A DNA stretch of 59,589 nucleotides from Lentisphaeria bacterium (GCA_017646015.1 JAGCNI010000054.1:1-59589); one strand, 5' to 3'. Counted from the first letter of the stretch, positions 1 through 9,078 are shown. Translations and numbers: made by a program. The notes: a model not told the origin generated them from the sequence alone.

Positions 1-1767
1 AGGAGAGGCAACTGTTTCCACTGTATTGATTCTGTCGGAGAAAGCATTGGCACACAGGGCAGTAAAGCCCATTTCACGGATGCCGGTCACATGGATTTTT
101 TCTGCATTGAATTCATCTTTCAGCATATTGACTAATGCAAGAAGATCATAAACCCATTCTCCGGTCAGAGAATGACCGATCCAGAGAAGTTGTCTGAAAA
201 ATTGATGATAAATACCATTGACATTATTGGGTTGGGCGGTTTCACCTGCGCCGAAAAGATCCGGCAGGATCAAAGTTGCACCATCGGCAGCTGCCTGATC
301 CAGAGTTTCCTGATCCAAACATTTCTTGCCCTCAGGATGCAGCACGATGCGGTATTTCCCAGATGCTGTTCCCTTGCGGATCAGGAACGGGATCAGGTGA
401 TTGCCAACAGCCAGAGCGGAACGTCCGGTTCCATTGACTTCAGCATAATGATACACATCCATTTCAGTCGGCAAAGCACGCAAACGCAGAAGTTTTTTCA
501 AATCTTTGACAGCGTCCGCAACAGAAACAGCTGTACGGCTCAGGAAATCTTTACGCAATTTTTCACCGGTCAGCTGACAATGTTCCTGAATGGAGCGGAC
601 TTGATTGATCCCACGTTCCTCCGGATTTTTGAACAGATACAGTTCTTCTTTCGGATAAATCTCATAGTCCGGCTCCGGCAGAGGTCTGCCGTTTCCTTCT
701 CCTTTCAGTGCATACGCAAAGAAACCAAGCACTGATTCACGCTGACGGTTTGTCATTCCGTGGACACGATCCGCCACCTCGAAAGAGATTTTTTCCGGAA
801 CACCCAGATTCCAATAGAGTTTTTCAACCGGATGATATGTTTTGAGCATTTCAGATACACTGAAGTCATGATTGCAATCATACAACGCATTGCCGATCCG
901 GAGATGACGCGGAGCGATCAAGGCAAGAATTCCGGATTCCTCCGTAATCGTCAAACCATCCGGCAGCAGTTCGCAAACACAGTTCAGTCCATACACATAA
1001 GATTCAAATGAACCAACACTCACCACCGGCATCGAAGCAGCGATTCGTGTGTCCATAGCACTCAACCACATGGTCTGATTTCCACCCCCGGATGCTCCTG
1101 TCGCTCCGATTTTAGTGGAATCCACATACGCCAGAGAACACAATAAATCAATCCCGCGCATGTTGTCAACGACCTGCGCCCCCATCAAACTCTCTCCGAT
1201 ATTGAACAACCCCACACCGATAAATCCGCCGTGGCTTTCTTCCTGATAACAGTGATGTCCGCGTTCATACGTTCCGATCGCATCCACTGTCAGACAGACA
1301 TATCCGCTTTTCACAAGGGCAAGACTCATCGACTGGGGATTTTCACCGAATTTTCCTTCGGCATTGTGTCCATGCATCTGAAGCACTGCAGGAAAAGGCC
1401 CTTCCCCCGCGGGAATATACAACAAGGCAGTCACAAATATGCCCGGACGGCTTTGGTAAATCAGTTTCGTAATAGAGTAATCTTTTTCACGGATCGTACC
1501 GAATTCTTTCACTTCCAGCGGCAGAGAACGATCATACGTACAGCCGAATTTATCCCACAATCGGGAACGCAGCTGATCCTGAAAAAAAGAAAGAGATTTC
1601 TGATCATCAAATAGATCCAACTGATGCAGGCGGGCAAGACGTCCCGCTTCAAATGTCAACAGGCGATTGACCTGACAACGGGGTGACAGATCCAGATGAA
1701 ACACTCCTTCGCGGGGATACGGCGGTAAATCAAAATTCCAAACATTTGTTTCAGCATACGTCTTCAT
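1..1767 (-). CDS. Acetylxylan-esterase-like alpha/beta hydrolase (partial)
   Basis: The C-terminus is cut by the window edge; 589 codons are visible. The first half is an alpha/beta-hydrolase fold with the nucleophile elbow GATGASGGGNQT (Ser in G-A-S-G-G) and a later VHGMTNRQRE segment that could carry the catalytic His. The second half looks like a degenerate repeat of the same fold. Such proteins, usually about 650 residues, accompany polysaccharide-degrading genes in Lentisphaerota and Planctomycetota and are annotated as acetylxylan esterases; the actual ester substrate is unknown. The start at 1767 follows an AAAGGGG ribosome-binding site. No signal peptide is seen, so it is probably cytoplasmic. 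The next gene lies upstream on the same strand but ends in its own terminator, so this gene is probably transcribed separately. Confidence 0.75.
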   Translation of the reverse strand, partial: MKTYAETNVWNFDLPPYPREGVFHLDLSPRCQVNRLLTFEAGRLARLHQLDLFDDQKSLSFFQDQLRSRLWDKFGCTYDRSLPLEVKEFGTIREKDYSITKLIYQSRPGIFVTALLYIPAGEGPFPAVLQMHGHNAEGKFGENPQSMSLALVKSGYVCLTVDAIGTYERGHHCYQEESHGGFIGVGLFNIGESLMGAQVVDNMRGIDLLCSLAYVDSTKIGATGASGGGNQTMWLSAMDTRIAASMPVVSVGSFESYVYGLNCVCELLPDGLTITEESGILALIAPRHLRIGNALYDCNHDFSVSEMLKTYHPVEKLYWNLGVPEKISFEVADRVHGMTNRQRESVLGFFAYALKGEGNGRPLPEPDYEIYPKEELYLFKNPEERGINQVRSIQEHCQLTGEKLRKDFLSRTAVSVADAVKDLKKLLRLRALPTEMDVYHYAEVNGTGRSALAVGNHLIPFLIRKGTASGKYRIVLHPEGKKCLDQETLDQAAADGATLILPDLFGAGETAQPNNVNGIYHQFFRQLLWIGHSLTGEWVYDLLALVNMLKDEFNAEKIHVTGIREMGFTALCANAFSDRINTVETVASP

Positions 1768-1866
1768 AATAAAATCAACCCCTTTACTTACTATTCAACA
1801 ACCATCCGGCAATCTGAAAAATTTTTATTATCAACAATCTGAAACAGACTGTATTCTCATACAAAA

Positions 1867-1894
1867 ACTATAGCATAAGATTTCCTCTTTTCAA
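1867..1894 (-). promoter_or_regulatory. Sigma-70-like promoter of the esterase gene
   Basis: Reading the minus strand, TTGAAA (1894-1889) is followed after 16 bp by TATAGT (1872-1867). It leaves a leader of roughly 95 nt before the start at 1767. The decamer CAATCTGAAA occurs twice in this leader (plus-strand 1810-1819 and 1835-1844). The call rests on pattern only. Confidence 0.5.
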
Positions 1895-1931
1895 GCAGAA
1901 AACAAGGAAAAACAACGTACAATCATCAGTC

Positions 1932-1960
1932 AAAAAAAAAGCCCGGCACAAAGACCGGGC
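1932..1960 (-). terminator. Rho-independent terminator after the Gfo/Idh gene
   Basis: On the minus strand a GCCCGG/CCGGGC stem with an eight-base loop is followed by nine T residues. It lies about 45 bp past the stop codon of the Gfo/Idh gene and separates that operon from the esterase gene. Confidence 0.85.
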
Positions 1961-2003
1961 AGAAAGAATATCTCTTCAGATAAAAGAGAAGATGCTTTTT
2001 ATA

Positions 2004-3092
2004 TCAGTCAAGTTTGACAGGTTCGCCGGATGCGGCAGAACGGTAAATAGCATCCAGAAGTTTCATCACAACAACACCTTCTTCCGGCTGAACCAGGAAC
2101 GGTGTGTTGTCACGGACGGAATCCACAAAGAGCTGATAGGCAGAAGGCGCAGGTGTGGCAGTGTGCATTTTGCTGTCAAACTGACGGTCTGCAATTTCAG
2201 AATAATATTCAACATCATAGGTATAACCTTCTTCGAGGTTGTACTGATACATACCGCCTTTATCTCCGAGGAGACGGATGGTCTGCAATTCATTTTCTTT
2301 GATGTTGGATGCCCAGGAAGCATCCAGTTCAAGGGTGATTCCATTTTCAAATTTGATCATGGCACAGGCGAGATCTTCGACGGTATATTCCAGACCAACC
2401 TTGCGACCCATTTCCGGACCGAATTTTGCATAGGTGCTTGCCATGACCCACACGGGCTTCGGATACCCCATCAACCACAGGGCAAGGTCAAGACGATGCA
2501 CGCCCAGGTCAATGAGAGGACCGCCGCCGGACTGCTGTTTATCAAAGAACCAGGAACCCATCGGAGCTGTTTTGCCTTTGCCGGTGTTGAATGTATCGGT
2601 TGCCATACCGGGAATACCGCGACGGCGGAGCCAGACACTGCGCCCGTAATAGATCTCACCAAGTGCCCCCTGCTCGATCATGCTTTTCATTGCACGGGAC
2701 TGCGGATAGAAACGGTAAGAGAAATCGATCCCCAGTTTTTTGCCGCAACGTTTTGCTGTATCCAGCATTTTCTGAGCTTCTTCTTCATTCATTGCCATCG
2801 GTTTTTCGCAAAGAACATTGGCTCCGGCTTCCAAAGCAGCAATGGTCAGTTCCATGTGCTGATTATTGGGAACTGCAACAGAAACGATATCCAGTTTCTC
2901 ATTGCGGATCATGTCGATTCCTTCATGATAGACTTTACCGTCGAATTCAGGATAATTGACAGGAAGAAGAGCACGACGGTCTTCCCGACGGTCGGCGATT
3001 GCAACCACTTCCACATCGGGATGATCCAGAAATCCTCTCAGATGATTTCCACCCATTCCAAGACCGATAACACCAGCTTTCAATTTAGCCAT
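2004..3092 (-). CDS. Gfo/Idh/MocA family NAD(P)-dependent oxidoreductase
   Basis: This 362-residue protein has the normal length for the family. It begins with a Rossmann dinucleotide-binding motif GLGMGG (residues 10-15), then the family signature CEKPMA (residues 95-100) with the conserved Lys97, and a GGGPLIDLGVHRLD segment near residue 190 that supplies the active-site Asp and His. Family members oxidise or reduce sugars, inositols or sugar acids, and the exact substrate cannot be read from sequence. It sits 29 bp downstream of the ThuA-like gene on the same strand, so the two are probably cotranscribed. ThuA and Gfo/Idh proteins are frequent partners in sugar catabolism, and a divergent AraC regulator completes the locus. 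Confidence 0.9.
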   Translation of the reverse strand: MAKLKAGVIGLGMGGNHLRGFLDHPDVEVVAIADRREDRRALLPVNYPEFDGKVYHEGIDMIRNEKLDIVSVAVPNNQHMELTIAALEAGANVLCEKPMAMNEEEAQKMLDTAKRCGKKLGIDFSYRFYPQSRAMKSMIEQGALGEIYYGRSVWLRRRGIPGMATDTFNTGKGKTAPMGSWFFDKQQSGGGPLIDLGVHRLDLALWLMGYPKPVWVMASTYAKFGPEMGRKVGLEYTVEDLACAMIKFENGITLELDASWASNIKENELQTIRLLGDKGGMYQYNLEEGYTYDVEYYSEIADRQFDSKMHTATPAPSAYQLFVDSVRDNTPFLVQPEEGVVVMKLLDAIYRSAASGEPVKLD

Positions 3093-3121
3093 ATTACAAT
3101 CTCTCTTTATTTCAAATTGTT

Positions 3122-3862
3122 TCAGTTCATTACAGTTTTGATTTCTTCCAGTGCAGGCACGTTCGGACAGGTGATTTCCTGCATGAAACGCGGAGCAGCC
3201 CAGCGTGCAGCATTGCGGAGGACCTTACGGATGTTTTGATCATAATAGATCGGGAATGTTTCATGACCCGGTGCAAAATAGAAGATTCTGCCATAGCCGC
3301 GTTCAAAAGTCACACCGCTGCGGAACACTTCGCCGCCTTCGTACCAGGTGATGAAAACGGTATCTTTCGGTGTAGGAATATCAAAACGTTCTCCGTACAT
3401 TTCAGTGTGCGGCAGTTCAAAATGATCCGGCAGACCAACTGCGATCGGGTGAGCAGGTTCAATATTCCAAATGCGTTCTTTTTCTCCCACTTCACGCCAT
3501 TTCAGGCTGCAGGTGGTTCCCAGCATACGACGGAAAATTTTGGAGAAATGTCCGGAATGCAGCACGACCAGCCCCATACCTTCCTGAATCCGTTTCTGAA
3601 CACGGTCAACAATTTCATCTTTCACTTCACCATGTGCCATGTGTCCCCACCAGAAAAGAACATCGGTTTCTGCCAGTACAGCTTCACTCAATCCATGTTC
3701 TTCATCCTGATCCAACCATGCACAACGGACTTCAAAGTCGCTTTCTTCCAACAAACCTTCACGGATCGCGCCATGGATCCCGATCGGATAAGCATCACGA
3801 ACAGCCTGTTGTGTCATCTCATGTCTGTACTCATTCCAAACAGTAACACGAATCTTACTCAT
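3122..3862 (-). CDS. ThuA-like protein (trehalose-utilization family)
   Basis: The 246-residue protein matches the class-I glutamine-amidotransferase-like ThuA fold. It has the N-terminal IRVTVWNEYRHE strand, DVLFWWGHMAHGEV, a GLVVLHSGH segment and the C-terminal RIFYFAPGHE typical of the family. ThuA was named from trehalose and sucrose utilisation in rhizobia; its biochemical activity is poorly defined, and it is often paired with Gfo/Idh oxidoreductases, as here. It is the first gene of a two-gene unit. The start at 3862 follows an AAAGGAG-like sequence. Candidate AraC operators and a promoter lie in the 144 bp between it and the divergent regulator, so induction by that regulator is plausible. 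Confidence 0.88.
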   Translation of the reverse strand: MSKIRVTVWNEYRHEMTQQAVRDAYPIGIHGAIREGLLEESDFEVRCAWLDQDEEHGLSEAVLAETDVLFWWGHMAHGEVKDEIVDRVQKRIQEGMGLVVLHSGHFSKIFRRMLGTTCSLKWREVGEKERIWNIEPAHPIAVGLPDHFELPHTEMYGERFDIPTPKDTVFITWYEGGEVFRSGVTFERGYGRIFYFAPGHETFPIYYDQNIRKVLRNAARWAAPRFMQEITCPNVPALEEIKTVMN

Positions 3863-3922
3863 AAGAAATACTCCTTTTTGGGTTTAACGTGTTTTGTGAT
3901 ATATAATTTTTGTTACTTTTTT

Positions 3923-3951
3923 AATTTACACGCTTGATTTTTATTTTTCAA
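3923..3951 (-). promoter_or_regulatory. Candidate promoter for the ThuA-Gfo/Idh operon
   Basis: On the minus strand TTGAAA (3951-3946) and TAAATT (3928-3923) are separated by 17 bp, upstream of the ThuA start at 3862. The repeated elements at 3965-3997 lie just upstream of the -35 box, a usual activator position. Confidence 0.45.
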
Positions 3952-3964
3952 GGATATATTTTTA

Positions 3965-3997
3965 TACAAAATGTGATATATACTATACAATTTGTGA
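3965..3997. promoter_or_regulatory. Direct repeat, candidate AraC-family operator
   Basis: TACAAAATGTGA (3965-3976) and TACAATTTGTGA (3986-3997) are direct repeats starting 21 bp apart, two helical turns. A third partial copy, TTTTGTGATATATA, is at 3892-3905 beyond the divergent ThuA promoter. AraC-type regulators usually bind directly repeated half-sites with this spacing. The second repeat also runs into the ribosome-binding region of the regulator gene itself, which would allow autoregulation. Confidence 0.5.
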
Positions 3998-4006
3998 GGT
4001 TTTAAA

Positions 4007-4855
4007 ATGCCAAGCTACGATTGGTGCAGAATGTGGGAAACACGTTTCATGGTGAGAAATCCGATGAAACATCTGCCGATCCCCCATGAAATCGTTTTTG
4101 AACGGCAGATAAGTCCAAAATATTATCTTTCCGGCCAGGGAAGACCTTTGGATATGGTACAAATCGTATGCACGATCGCCGGTGAAGGAATGTTCAAATA
4201 CGGTGACAGTGTATGGAAACTCAAACCGGGAACAGGTTTCATGTGTTGTCTCGGGGATTCAAAAAGTGCCTATTTCTATCCTCCTCATGCAACAGCACCG
4301 TGGGATTTTCTCTGGATCGATTTTGTCGGATCAGCCGCGGTCAATATCATCAATGAACTGGTGGAACGGCACGGCCACATCATCCATTTTCCCGTAAATT
4401 CCGGTTTCATCAAACACCTCCAGTCTTTCCGGTATCAAAAAAGATCCATGCGCTTTATCACCGCCACGGAAGCAGCAAAAATTGTCTGCGATATCCTGAC
4501 TCATCTCGGGGAATTCCTGGAAGTCAATGACAATGATTCCCGAAACAGCCGTCTGGTTCAGGCAGCACAGCAAATCATTACAGAAAATTTGAACCGGGAT
4601 CTGACATTGCAGGAAATCGCACAGCGTCTGCAAGTTTCCAGAGAACATCTGAGCCGCATATTCCGGGAACAAACAAAAATGACTCCCGGAGCTTTCGCTT
4701 CTGAAGAACGGATGAATCTGGCAAGACGTCTTTTGCGGAACAGGCTGTACTCATGCGAAGATATTGCTGAACTGACCGGATTTTCCGGATCCGCCAGTTT
4801 CGCAAGAGCATTCCGTAATAAATTCGGAATTTCCCCAAGCCATTTCAGAAAATAA
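4007..4855 (+). CDS. AraC-family transcriptional regulator
   Basis: This 282-residue protein has an N-terminal cupin-like sensor region (about residues 30-130, with DMVQIVCTIAGEGMFKY and PWDFLWIDFVG). Its C-terminal two-helix-turn-helix AraC domain covers about residues 185-282, including LTLQEIAQRLQVSREHLSRI and EDIAELTGFSGSASFARAF. The architecture is that of regulators that sense a sugar and activate the adjacent catabolic genes. It is divergent from the ThuA-Gfo/Idh pair and is followed on the same strand, after 41 bp, by the glycosidase-like gene, so it probably controls both. The start at 4007 is preceded by GTGAGG. The ligand is unknown. Confidence 0.9.
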   Translation: MPSYDWCRMWETRFMVRNPMKHLPIPHEIVFERQISPKYYLSGQGRPLDMVQIVCTIAGEGMFKYGDSVWKLKPGTGFMCCLGDSKSAYFYPPHATAPWDFLWIDFVGSAAVNIINELVERHGHIIHFPVNSGFIKHLQSFRYQKRSMRFITATEAAKIVCDILTHLGEFLEVNDNDSRNSRLVQAAQQIITENLNRDLTLQEIAQRLQVSREHLSRIFREQTKMTPGAFASEERMNLARRLLRNRLYSCEDIAELTGFSGSASFARAFRNKFGISPSHFRK

Positions 4856-4896
4856 AATACTGAAAAAATATATCATTAAAACAGGAGAAACAAAAA

Positions 4897-6486
4897 ATGA
4901 AAACATCGCAGGAAGTTTTATACAACGGCATACGCCTGCCGGAAGTATGGCCGCCACGGATCAACATTGCAGACAGAAAAGAAAAAGAATATCCCGCCCC
5001 CCCTTACCTTGCCGATCCCCCGGAAGTGATCCCGCTGGGAACCGGAAGAGAACTCTTCGTGGATGATTTTCTTCTGGAAAACACAACCTGTTCACGCTCC
5101 TGGCATTATCCGGAAAAATATGAACAAAATCCCATCCTGAAACCGGAATATCCCTGGGAAGTCAATCCGGAAAACGGTTCTTCCTGTGCCTGTCCCAAAA
5201 GCGGTGGTGTATGGTTCGATTATGATAGAAAAATCTATCGCATGTGGTACGAGGGGGGATGGCTCAACACGATTTGTTGTGCAGAAAGTAAAGATGGAAT
5301 TCATTGGGAACGACCGCAATACGATGTTTTCCCCGGAACAAACAGAGTGCTGCCCTATGGCTTGAAATGCGATTCATGGACTGTGGTACATGATTATTAC
5401 ACAAACAATGATAACGAAAGATATAAAATGTTCCTCATGGAACCTGGTTGGATCGCACGGGGAATGTGTATGACAAGTCCGGATGGAATCCATTGGTCAA
5501 AACCGATCGCAACCGGAATGGCTGGCGACAGAACCACAATGTTTTATAATCCGTTCCGCAAAAAATGGTGTTACAGTCTGCGGGCATATTTTGACGGACG
5601 CGCACGGAATTATGTCGAAGGTGATGACTTTATAGAAGCATCACAATGGGGTATGGACTCTCCGGACAATCCTGAATCCAAAGCTGTTTACTGGACAGGA
5701 GCGGACCGTTTTGACCCAATTCATCCGGCAACAAATATCGAGCCGCAACTCTATAATCTGGATGCCGTCCCCTATGAAAGTATCATGCTCGGCTTCTTCC
5801 AACTCCATTACGGTCCACCCAATGAAGTCGGAATCAAAACCGGGATCCCCAAAATCACGGAATTGGAATTTGCATACAGCCGCGATGGGTTCCACTGGGC
5901 AAGACCGGATAGGAATTGCGCTCTGCGCTGTGGTGATAATAACGCATGGGATCGTGGATACGTACAGAGTCTCGGCAATATCTGTACCGTAGATGAAGAT
6001 AAACTGACATTCTATTTTACCGGTTTTTACGGAAATGAAGAAAGCGGCACAAAATCTGCCATGTACGATAAAGGCGCAACCGGAATTGCATTCCTGCGCC
6101 GGGATGGATTTGTATCGCTGGATGCAGCTGAACAGGAAAGCGAGATCCTCACTCGAAAAATCCGTTTTGATTCAAACTACCTCTTTGTCAATACAGATTC
6201 AGAAAAAGGTTCTCTCCGCGTGGAAATCCTCGATGAAACAGGAAATGTACTCAATGGTTTTTCCCGTCAGGATTGTATCAGTATTGCAGCGAACAAAACA
6301 AAACAAATGGTCTCATGGAAACAAAATAACTCTCTTGCAGGACTTGCAGGAAAAACAGTCCGCTTCCGTTTTATCCTGCAAAATGCAAAATTATACTCAT
6401 TCTGGGTCAGCCCCAGTCTCCGGGGAGAAAGTCGCGGCTATGTCGCAGGTGGCGGTCCCTGCTACCACGGTCCGATCGATGATTGA
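4897..6486 (+). CDS. Five-bladed beta-propeller glycosidase-like protein (GH32/GH43-type fold)
   Basis: The 529-residue protein carries repeated propeller motifs: GGVWFDYDRKIYRMWYEGG, ICCAESKDGIHWERP, MTSPDGIHWSKP and FAYSRDGFHWARP. They are typical of furanosidase/invertase-like folds (GH32, GH43, GH62, GH68). The C-terminal part, from about residue 400, looks like a beta-sandwich. No signal peptide is present. Similar proteins are common in Lentisphaerota and Planctomycetota, mostly without a proven substrate, so hydrolase activity is an inference. An ACAGGAG ribosome-binding site precedes the start. The gene follows the AraC regulator with a 41-bp gap and ends just before a strong hairpin terminator. 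Confidence 0.75.
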   Translation: MKTSQEVLYNGIRLPEVWPPRINIADRKEKEYPAPPYLADPPEVIPLGTGRELFVDDFLLENTTCSRSWHYPEKYEQNPILKPEYPWEVNPENGSSCACPKSGGVWFDYDRKIYRMWYEGGWLNTICCAESKDGIHWERPQYDVFPGTNRVLPYGLKCDSWTVVHDYYTNNDNERYKMFLMEPGWIARGMCMTSPDGIHWSKPIATGMAGDRTTMFYNPFRKKWCYSLRAYFDGRARNYVEGDDFIEASQWGMDSPDNPESKAVYWTGADRFDPIHPATNIEPQLYNLDAVPYESIMLGFFQLHYGPPNEVGIKTGIPKITELEFAYSRDGFHWARPDRNCALRCGDNNAWDRGYVQSLGNICTVDEDKLTFYFTGFYGNEESGTKSAMYDKGATGIAFLRRDGFVSLDAAEQESEILTRKIRFDSNYLFVNTDSEKGSLRVEILDETGNVLNGFSRQDCISIAANKTKQMVSWKQNNSLAGLAGKTVRFRFILQNAKLYSFWVSPSLRGESRGYVAGGGPCYHGPIDD

Positions 6487-6497
6487 TCCATCTTCAG

Positions 6498-6563
6498 CAA
6501 ACAAAAAAGTCTGTGTCGGAAAAAACACAGACTTTTTTGTTTGTAAGATTCGATCTGGATCAA
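6498..6563. repeat. Direct repeat copy A (66 bp) at the 3' end of the acetylation cassette
   Basis: This 66-bp element is nearly identical to 13104-13170, differing by one substitution (G6509 versus T13115) and one inserted base in the hairpin loop. It contains a hairpin plus about 21 conserved bases (GTAAGATTCGATCTGGATCAA) that are not part of the stem. The stop codon of the 325-residue SGNH gene lies inside the element. The two copies bracket the O-acetylation cassette. Confidence 0.9.
6499..6542. terminator. Bidirectional rho-independent terminator (18-bp perfect stem)
   Basis: AAACAAAAAAGTCTGTGT (6499-6516) pairs perfectly with ACACAGACTTTTTTGTTT (6525-6542) across the eight-base loop CGGAAAAA. 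The A/T-rich outer stem supplies a U-tract in both directions. It sits between the convergent glycosidase gene (stop 6486) and the SGNH gene (stop 6560), so it can serve both. Confidence 0.88.
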
Positions 6564-7537
6564 CGTTTTTTCCGAAGAACCGGAACTTTTACCCAACCTG
6601 CCGGAGATTCTGTAAATTCACGGGCTGTAAAACAATAAATGACATATTTTTTATTTTTTAACCATTCAGGATTTTTAGAAGCTTTCCGGAACAGATTGAT
6701 ACGGACAACTGTCGATGCAGACCCCATAACTCCCATTCTATCAACAGGCATCTTCAGTTCTGCTGCCAGTTGTTCTGCCAGTCCGCCATTGGAACTGAGC
6801 ATTATTCCTCCTGTGGAAAAAATCAAAGTATGACTATCTCCCAACAACAAAACAGGCGTGTCTTCGGTAATTGTTTTTCCTGAAACAGTTTTTATTTTTA
6901 TCTTTTCTGTTTCCGGTGTTGAAGGATTCAAGGATTTTGCTAAATCTCCGGAAATCGTAATTTCAGATTCTGCGATCTGAAAATTTGATGATCCTCTCAA
7001 CTTGATTTGTTTTGCCAATTCTTTTACAGCGAGAGCAATTCCTGCCGGACTCCAATGAGCATCTGTACGGCAATACAATCCTGCACCGGACTTTAGATAC
7101 AAATCGCTCAAATCCAGAACATTGATATTTTTTGCACGCAATTCCTGATAAAAGGGTTTCAGATACTTCATTGCCTCCCCCTGTTTCATTCCGGCAGCCG
7201 GCATAATTGCCAGTTTAGGAGGTACAGGAATCACAATCAACTCTATATTCAAAGCTTTGAGATCCTTGTGGAATGTCTCCAATGCAGGAATCACAGCAGC
7301 ATTGTTTTTACGATTACAAGCAGAAACAGATGCAACTCTGCCATTCACAAGACTCCCTTTGGAAAGATGCTGCAGCTCATTCACGCTGTAAAGGATATTA
7401 TTGGAATCTTTTACCGTAATAGTCCCTGCGACAGCTTTATTCTGCAAAGATTTTACTTTTTGTTCCAAGTCATTTGCAAACGCAACAAGAACTGTGGACA
7501 CGAGAAGAAAAGCAGTTAATTTTTTCATTTTTCTCAA
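6560..7537 (-). CDS. AlgJ/AlgX-like SGNH O-acetyltransferase-type protein (325 aa)
   Basis: An N-terminal signal peptide (residues 1-21, KKLTAFLLVSTVLVAFAND) sends this protein to the periplasm. The SGNH hydrolase-type core has TDAHWSPAG with Asp159 and His161, and the nucleophile motif LLLGDSHT with Ser236. In alginate and related systems such proteins move acetyl groups, delivered by an MBOAT protein, onto a secreted polysaccharide. It is the last gene of a four-gene operon, 14 bp after its larger paralogue. Its stop codon overlaps the direct repeat at 6498-6563. No glycosyltransferase or polymerase is nearby, so the acceptor polymer is not identified. Confidence 0.8.
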   Translation of the reverse strand: MRKMKKLTAFLLVSTVLVAFANDLEQKVKSLQNKAVAGTITVKDSNNILYSVNELQHLSKGSLVNGRVASVSACNRKNNAAVIPALETFHKDLKALNIELIVIPVPPKLAIMPAAGMKQGEAMKYLKPFYQELRAKNINVLDLSDLYLKSGAGLYCRTDAHWSPAGIALAVKELAKQIKLRGSSNFQIAESEITISGDLAKSLNPSTPETEKIKIKTVSGKTITEDTPVLLLGDSHTLIFSTGGIMLSSNGGLAEQLAAELKMPVDRMGVMGSASTVVRINLFRKASKNPEWLKNKKYVIYCFTAREFTESPAGWVKVPVLRKKR

Positions 7538-7551
7538 TCCTTATGTGTATA

Positions 7552-9078
7552 TTATTTCAGTATTTTTCCAAAACAAGGCTCAGCCAAAAATAAAGCTTCA
7601 TCATCCAGCTCGCTGCGGTTCCAACTGCCGATAGAGGCTTTCTGCTCAGACCATGGAGATAATGTGATTTTCAATGTATCTCCAATACGAATCTTTGCGG
7701 CATCAGTCCAAACATTATCTTTCATACTGACGATATAGACCAATGCCTGAGCATTCCCATTGTCAATATCCCCCAAATGAAGACTCATCACATGATCTTT
7801 ATATGGAGCGGAGAAAGGACGCGGAACGATACTTGCAGCCAAAACAACAGCAGAAACAGTCCGAGGCTCACGAATCTCAAGAAAACGTTCTTCCGGTGTT
7901 TTACCGACATCCATCCGAAGCATTTTCCAATCGCCATTCGCCAATTCCCGGATGGCAAACTCCCAAACAACAACTTTTTTTCCAGCCAGCCGATCCCGAC
8001 CGCGCAATAATTCCTGACTGAGCAGCTGACGGGTTGCAAAAGCACCGGCATCATTACGTAAAATTACATCAACAGGACGTTTCAACAGTGCACTCAAGAC
8101 TTCGGCAAAACCACTTCCAGCCCCCCACTGCATCGCTTCCAAAGAAAAAATATTACAAAAACTGTCTCCCAACAGAAGGACATCCGAATTGCGGCTGATC
8201 GTTCCATCAGGATTCAACAACTGAATTGTTTCAGGGGCAAAATAACGGGCACTGTCCGGCAGTTTGAGCATAGCAACAATATCACCGGATGCTGTCAATT
8301 TTTTCCCGATGGGGATGGAAGATTTGGATGGTATTTTCTGATTTTCAATGACGGCTGCAAGTTTTTCAGCAGCCGCATACATTCCTTCCGGAGTCCAATG
8401 GGTATCTGTTTTCAGATACGGTTCCACTCCGGTCTTACGCATATTTACAAACAAGTCTGACAAGTCAAGCATGGTGATGTTCTCTTTTTCCAATGCAGCC
8501 TTGAACTGTTTCCAGGAATCATTCTGCAATGGCGGAGTTGCGCCAGAAAGTTTATCTGAATAAATCATTGGTTTTACAGGAATCGGCATTAAAATCAAAC
8601 GTATTCCACGACTTGCAAGCTGATTTTTGAAATCAACGATTGCTTTTACCGGATCAGGCTGTACTCCGGAAAGAATACGTTTATGCAACTTTTCTTTCCG
8701 CAAAAAACCGGGATTGATCAGATAATCATAATCAGCGGCATAAAAAAGACATTTATCTTTTCCGACAATAACTTTTTCATTTCCCAATCCGAACACTCCT
8801 GTCAAAAAACGCTGTGCTGGAGTCAAGAGAACTTTACGCAACAGAGATGTGTCTTCAACAGCTGTCTCATAAGCCTTGATCGAAGATTGAATTGTCCCAG
8901 CATTTCGCCATTCGCCAAACGGCTGATGATAAAAAATCTGGAGACATGGGTAAATTCCGATGAACAAAAGGAAAAATAATGTTATAAACCATTTTTGTTT
9001 TACTGTGATTTCGGTATTACCGATCTCAATATTGGCAATCTCTTCCCGGGATAATTTCTTTGTTTTATTCTCACTCAT
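7552..9078 (-). CDS. AlgJ/AlgX-like SGNH O-acetyltransferase-type protein (508 aa)
   Basis: A cytoplasmic N-terminus of about 30 residues is followed by one transmembrane segment (about residues 30-48, WFITLFFLLFIGIYPCL), giving a membrane-anchored periplasmic enzyme. The SGNH core has TDTHWTPEG (Asp225, His227) and LLLGDSFCNIF (Ser306). A C-terminal extension of about 110 residues is predicted beta-rich and may bind carbohydrate. It resembles AlgJ in topology and is related to the downstream 325-residue protein. Only 13 bp separate it from the MBOAT gene. It probably works with that MBOAT protein in O-acetylating an exported glycan. Confidence 0.82.
   Translation of the reverse strand: MSENKTKKLSREEIANIEIGNTEITVKQKWFITLFFLLFIGIYPCLQIFYHQPFGEWRNAGTIQSSIKAYETAVEDTSLLRKVLLTPAQRFLTGVFGLGNEKVIVGKDKCLFYAADYDYLINPGFLRKEKLHKRILSGVQPDPVKAIVDFKNQLASRGIRLILMPIPVKPMIYSDKLSGATPPLQNDSWKQFKAALEKENITMLDLSDLFVNMRKTGVEPYLKTDTHWTPEGMYAAAEKLAAVIENQKIPSKSSIPIGKKLTASGDIVAMLKLPDSARYFAPETIQLLNPDGTISRNSDVLLLGDSFCNIFSLEAMQWGAGSGFAEVLSALLKRPVDVILRNDAGAFATRQLLSQELLRGRDRLAGKKVVVWEFAIRELANGDWKMLRMDVGKTPEERFLEIREPRTVSAVVLAASIVPRPFSAPYKDHVMSLHLGDIDNGNAQALVYIVSMKDNVWTDAAKIRIGDTLKITLSPWSEQKASIGSWNRSELDDEALFLAEPCFGKILK

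Noticed and set aside
1992-3239. Long open frame (415 codons) on the plus strand opposite the Gfo/Idh gene
   Set aside because: The translation is rich in Phe, His and Cys with no recognisable motif, while the minus strand encodes a clear oxidoreductase with a good Rossmann motif. It is a codon-bias shadow.
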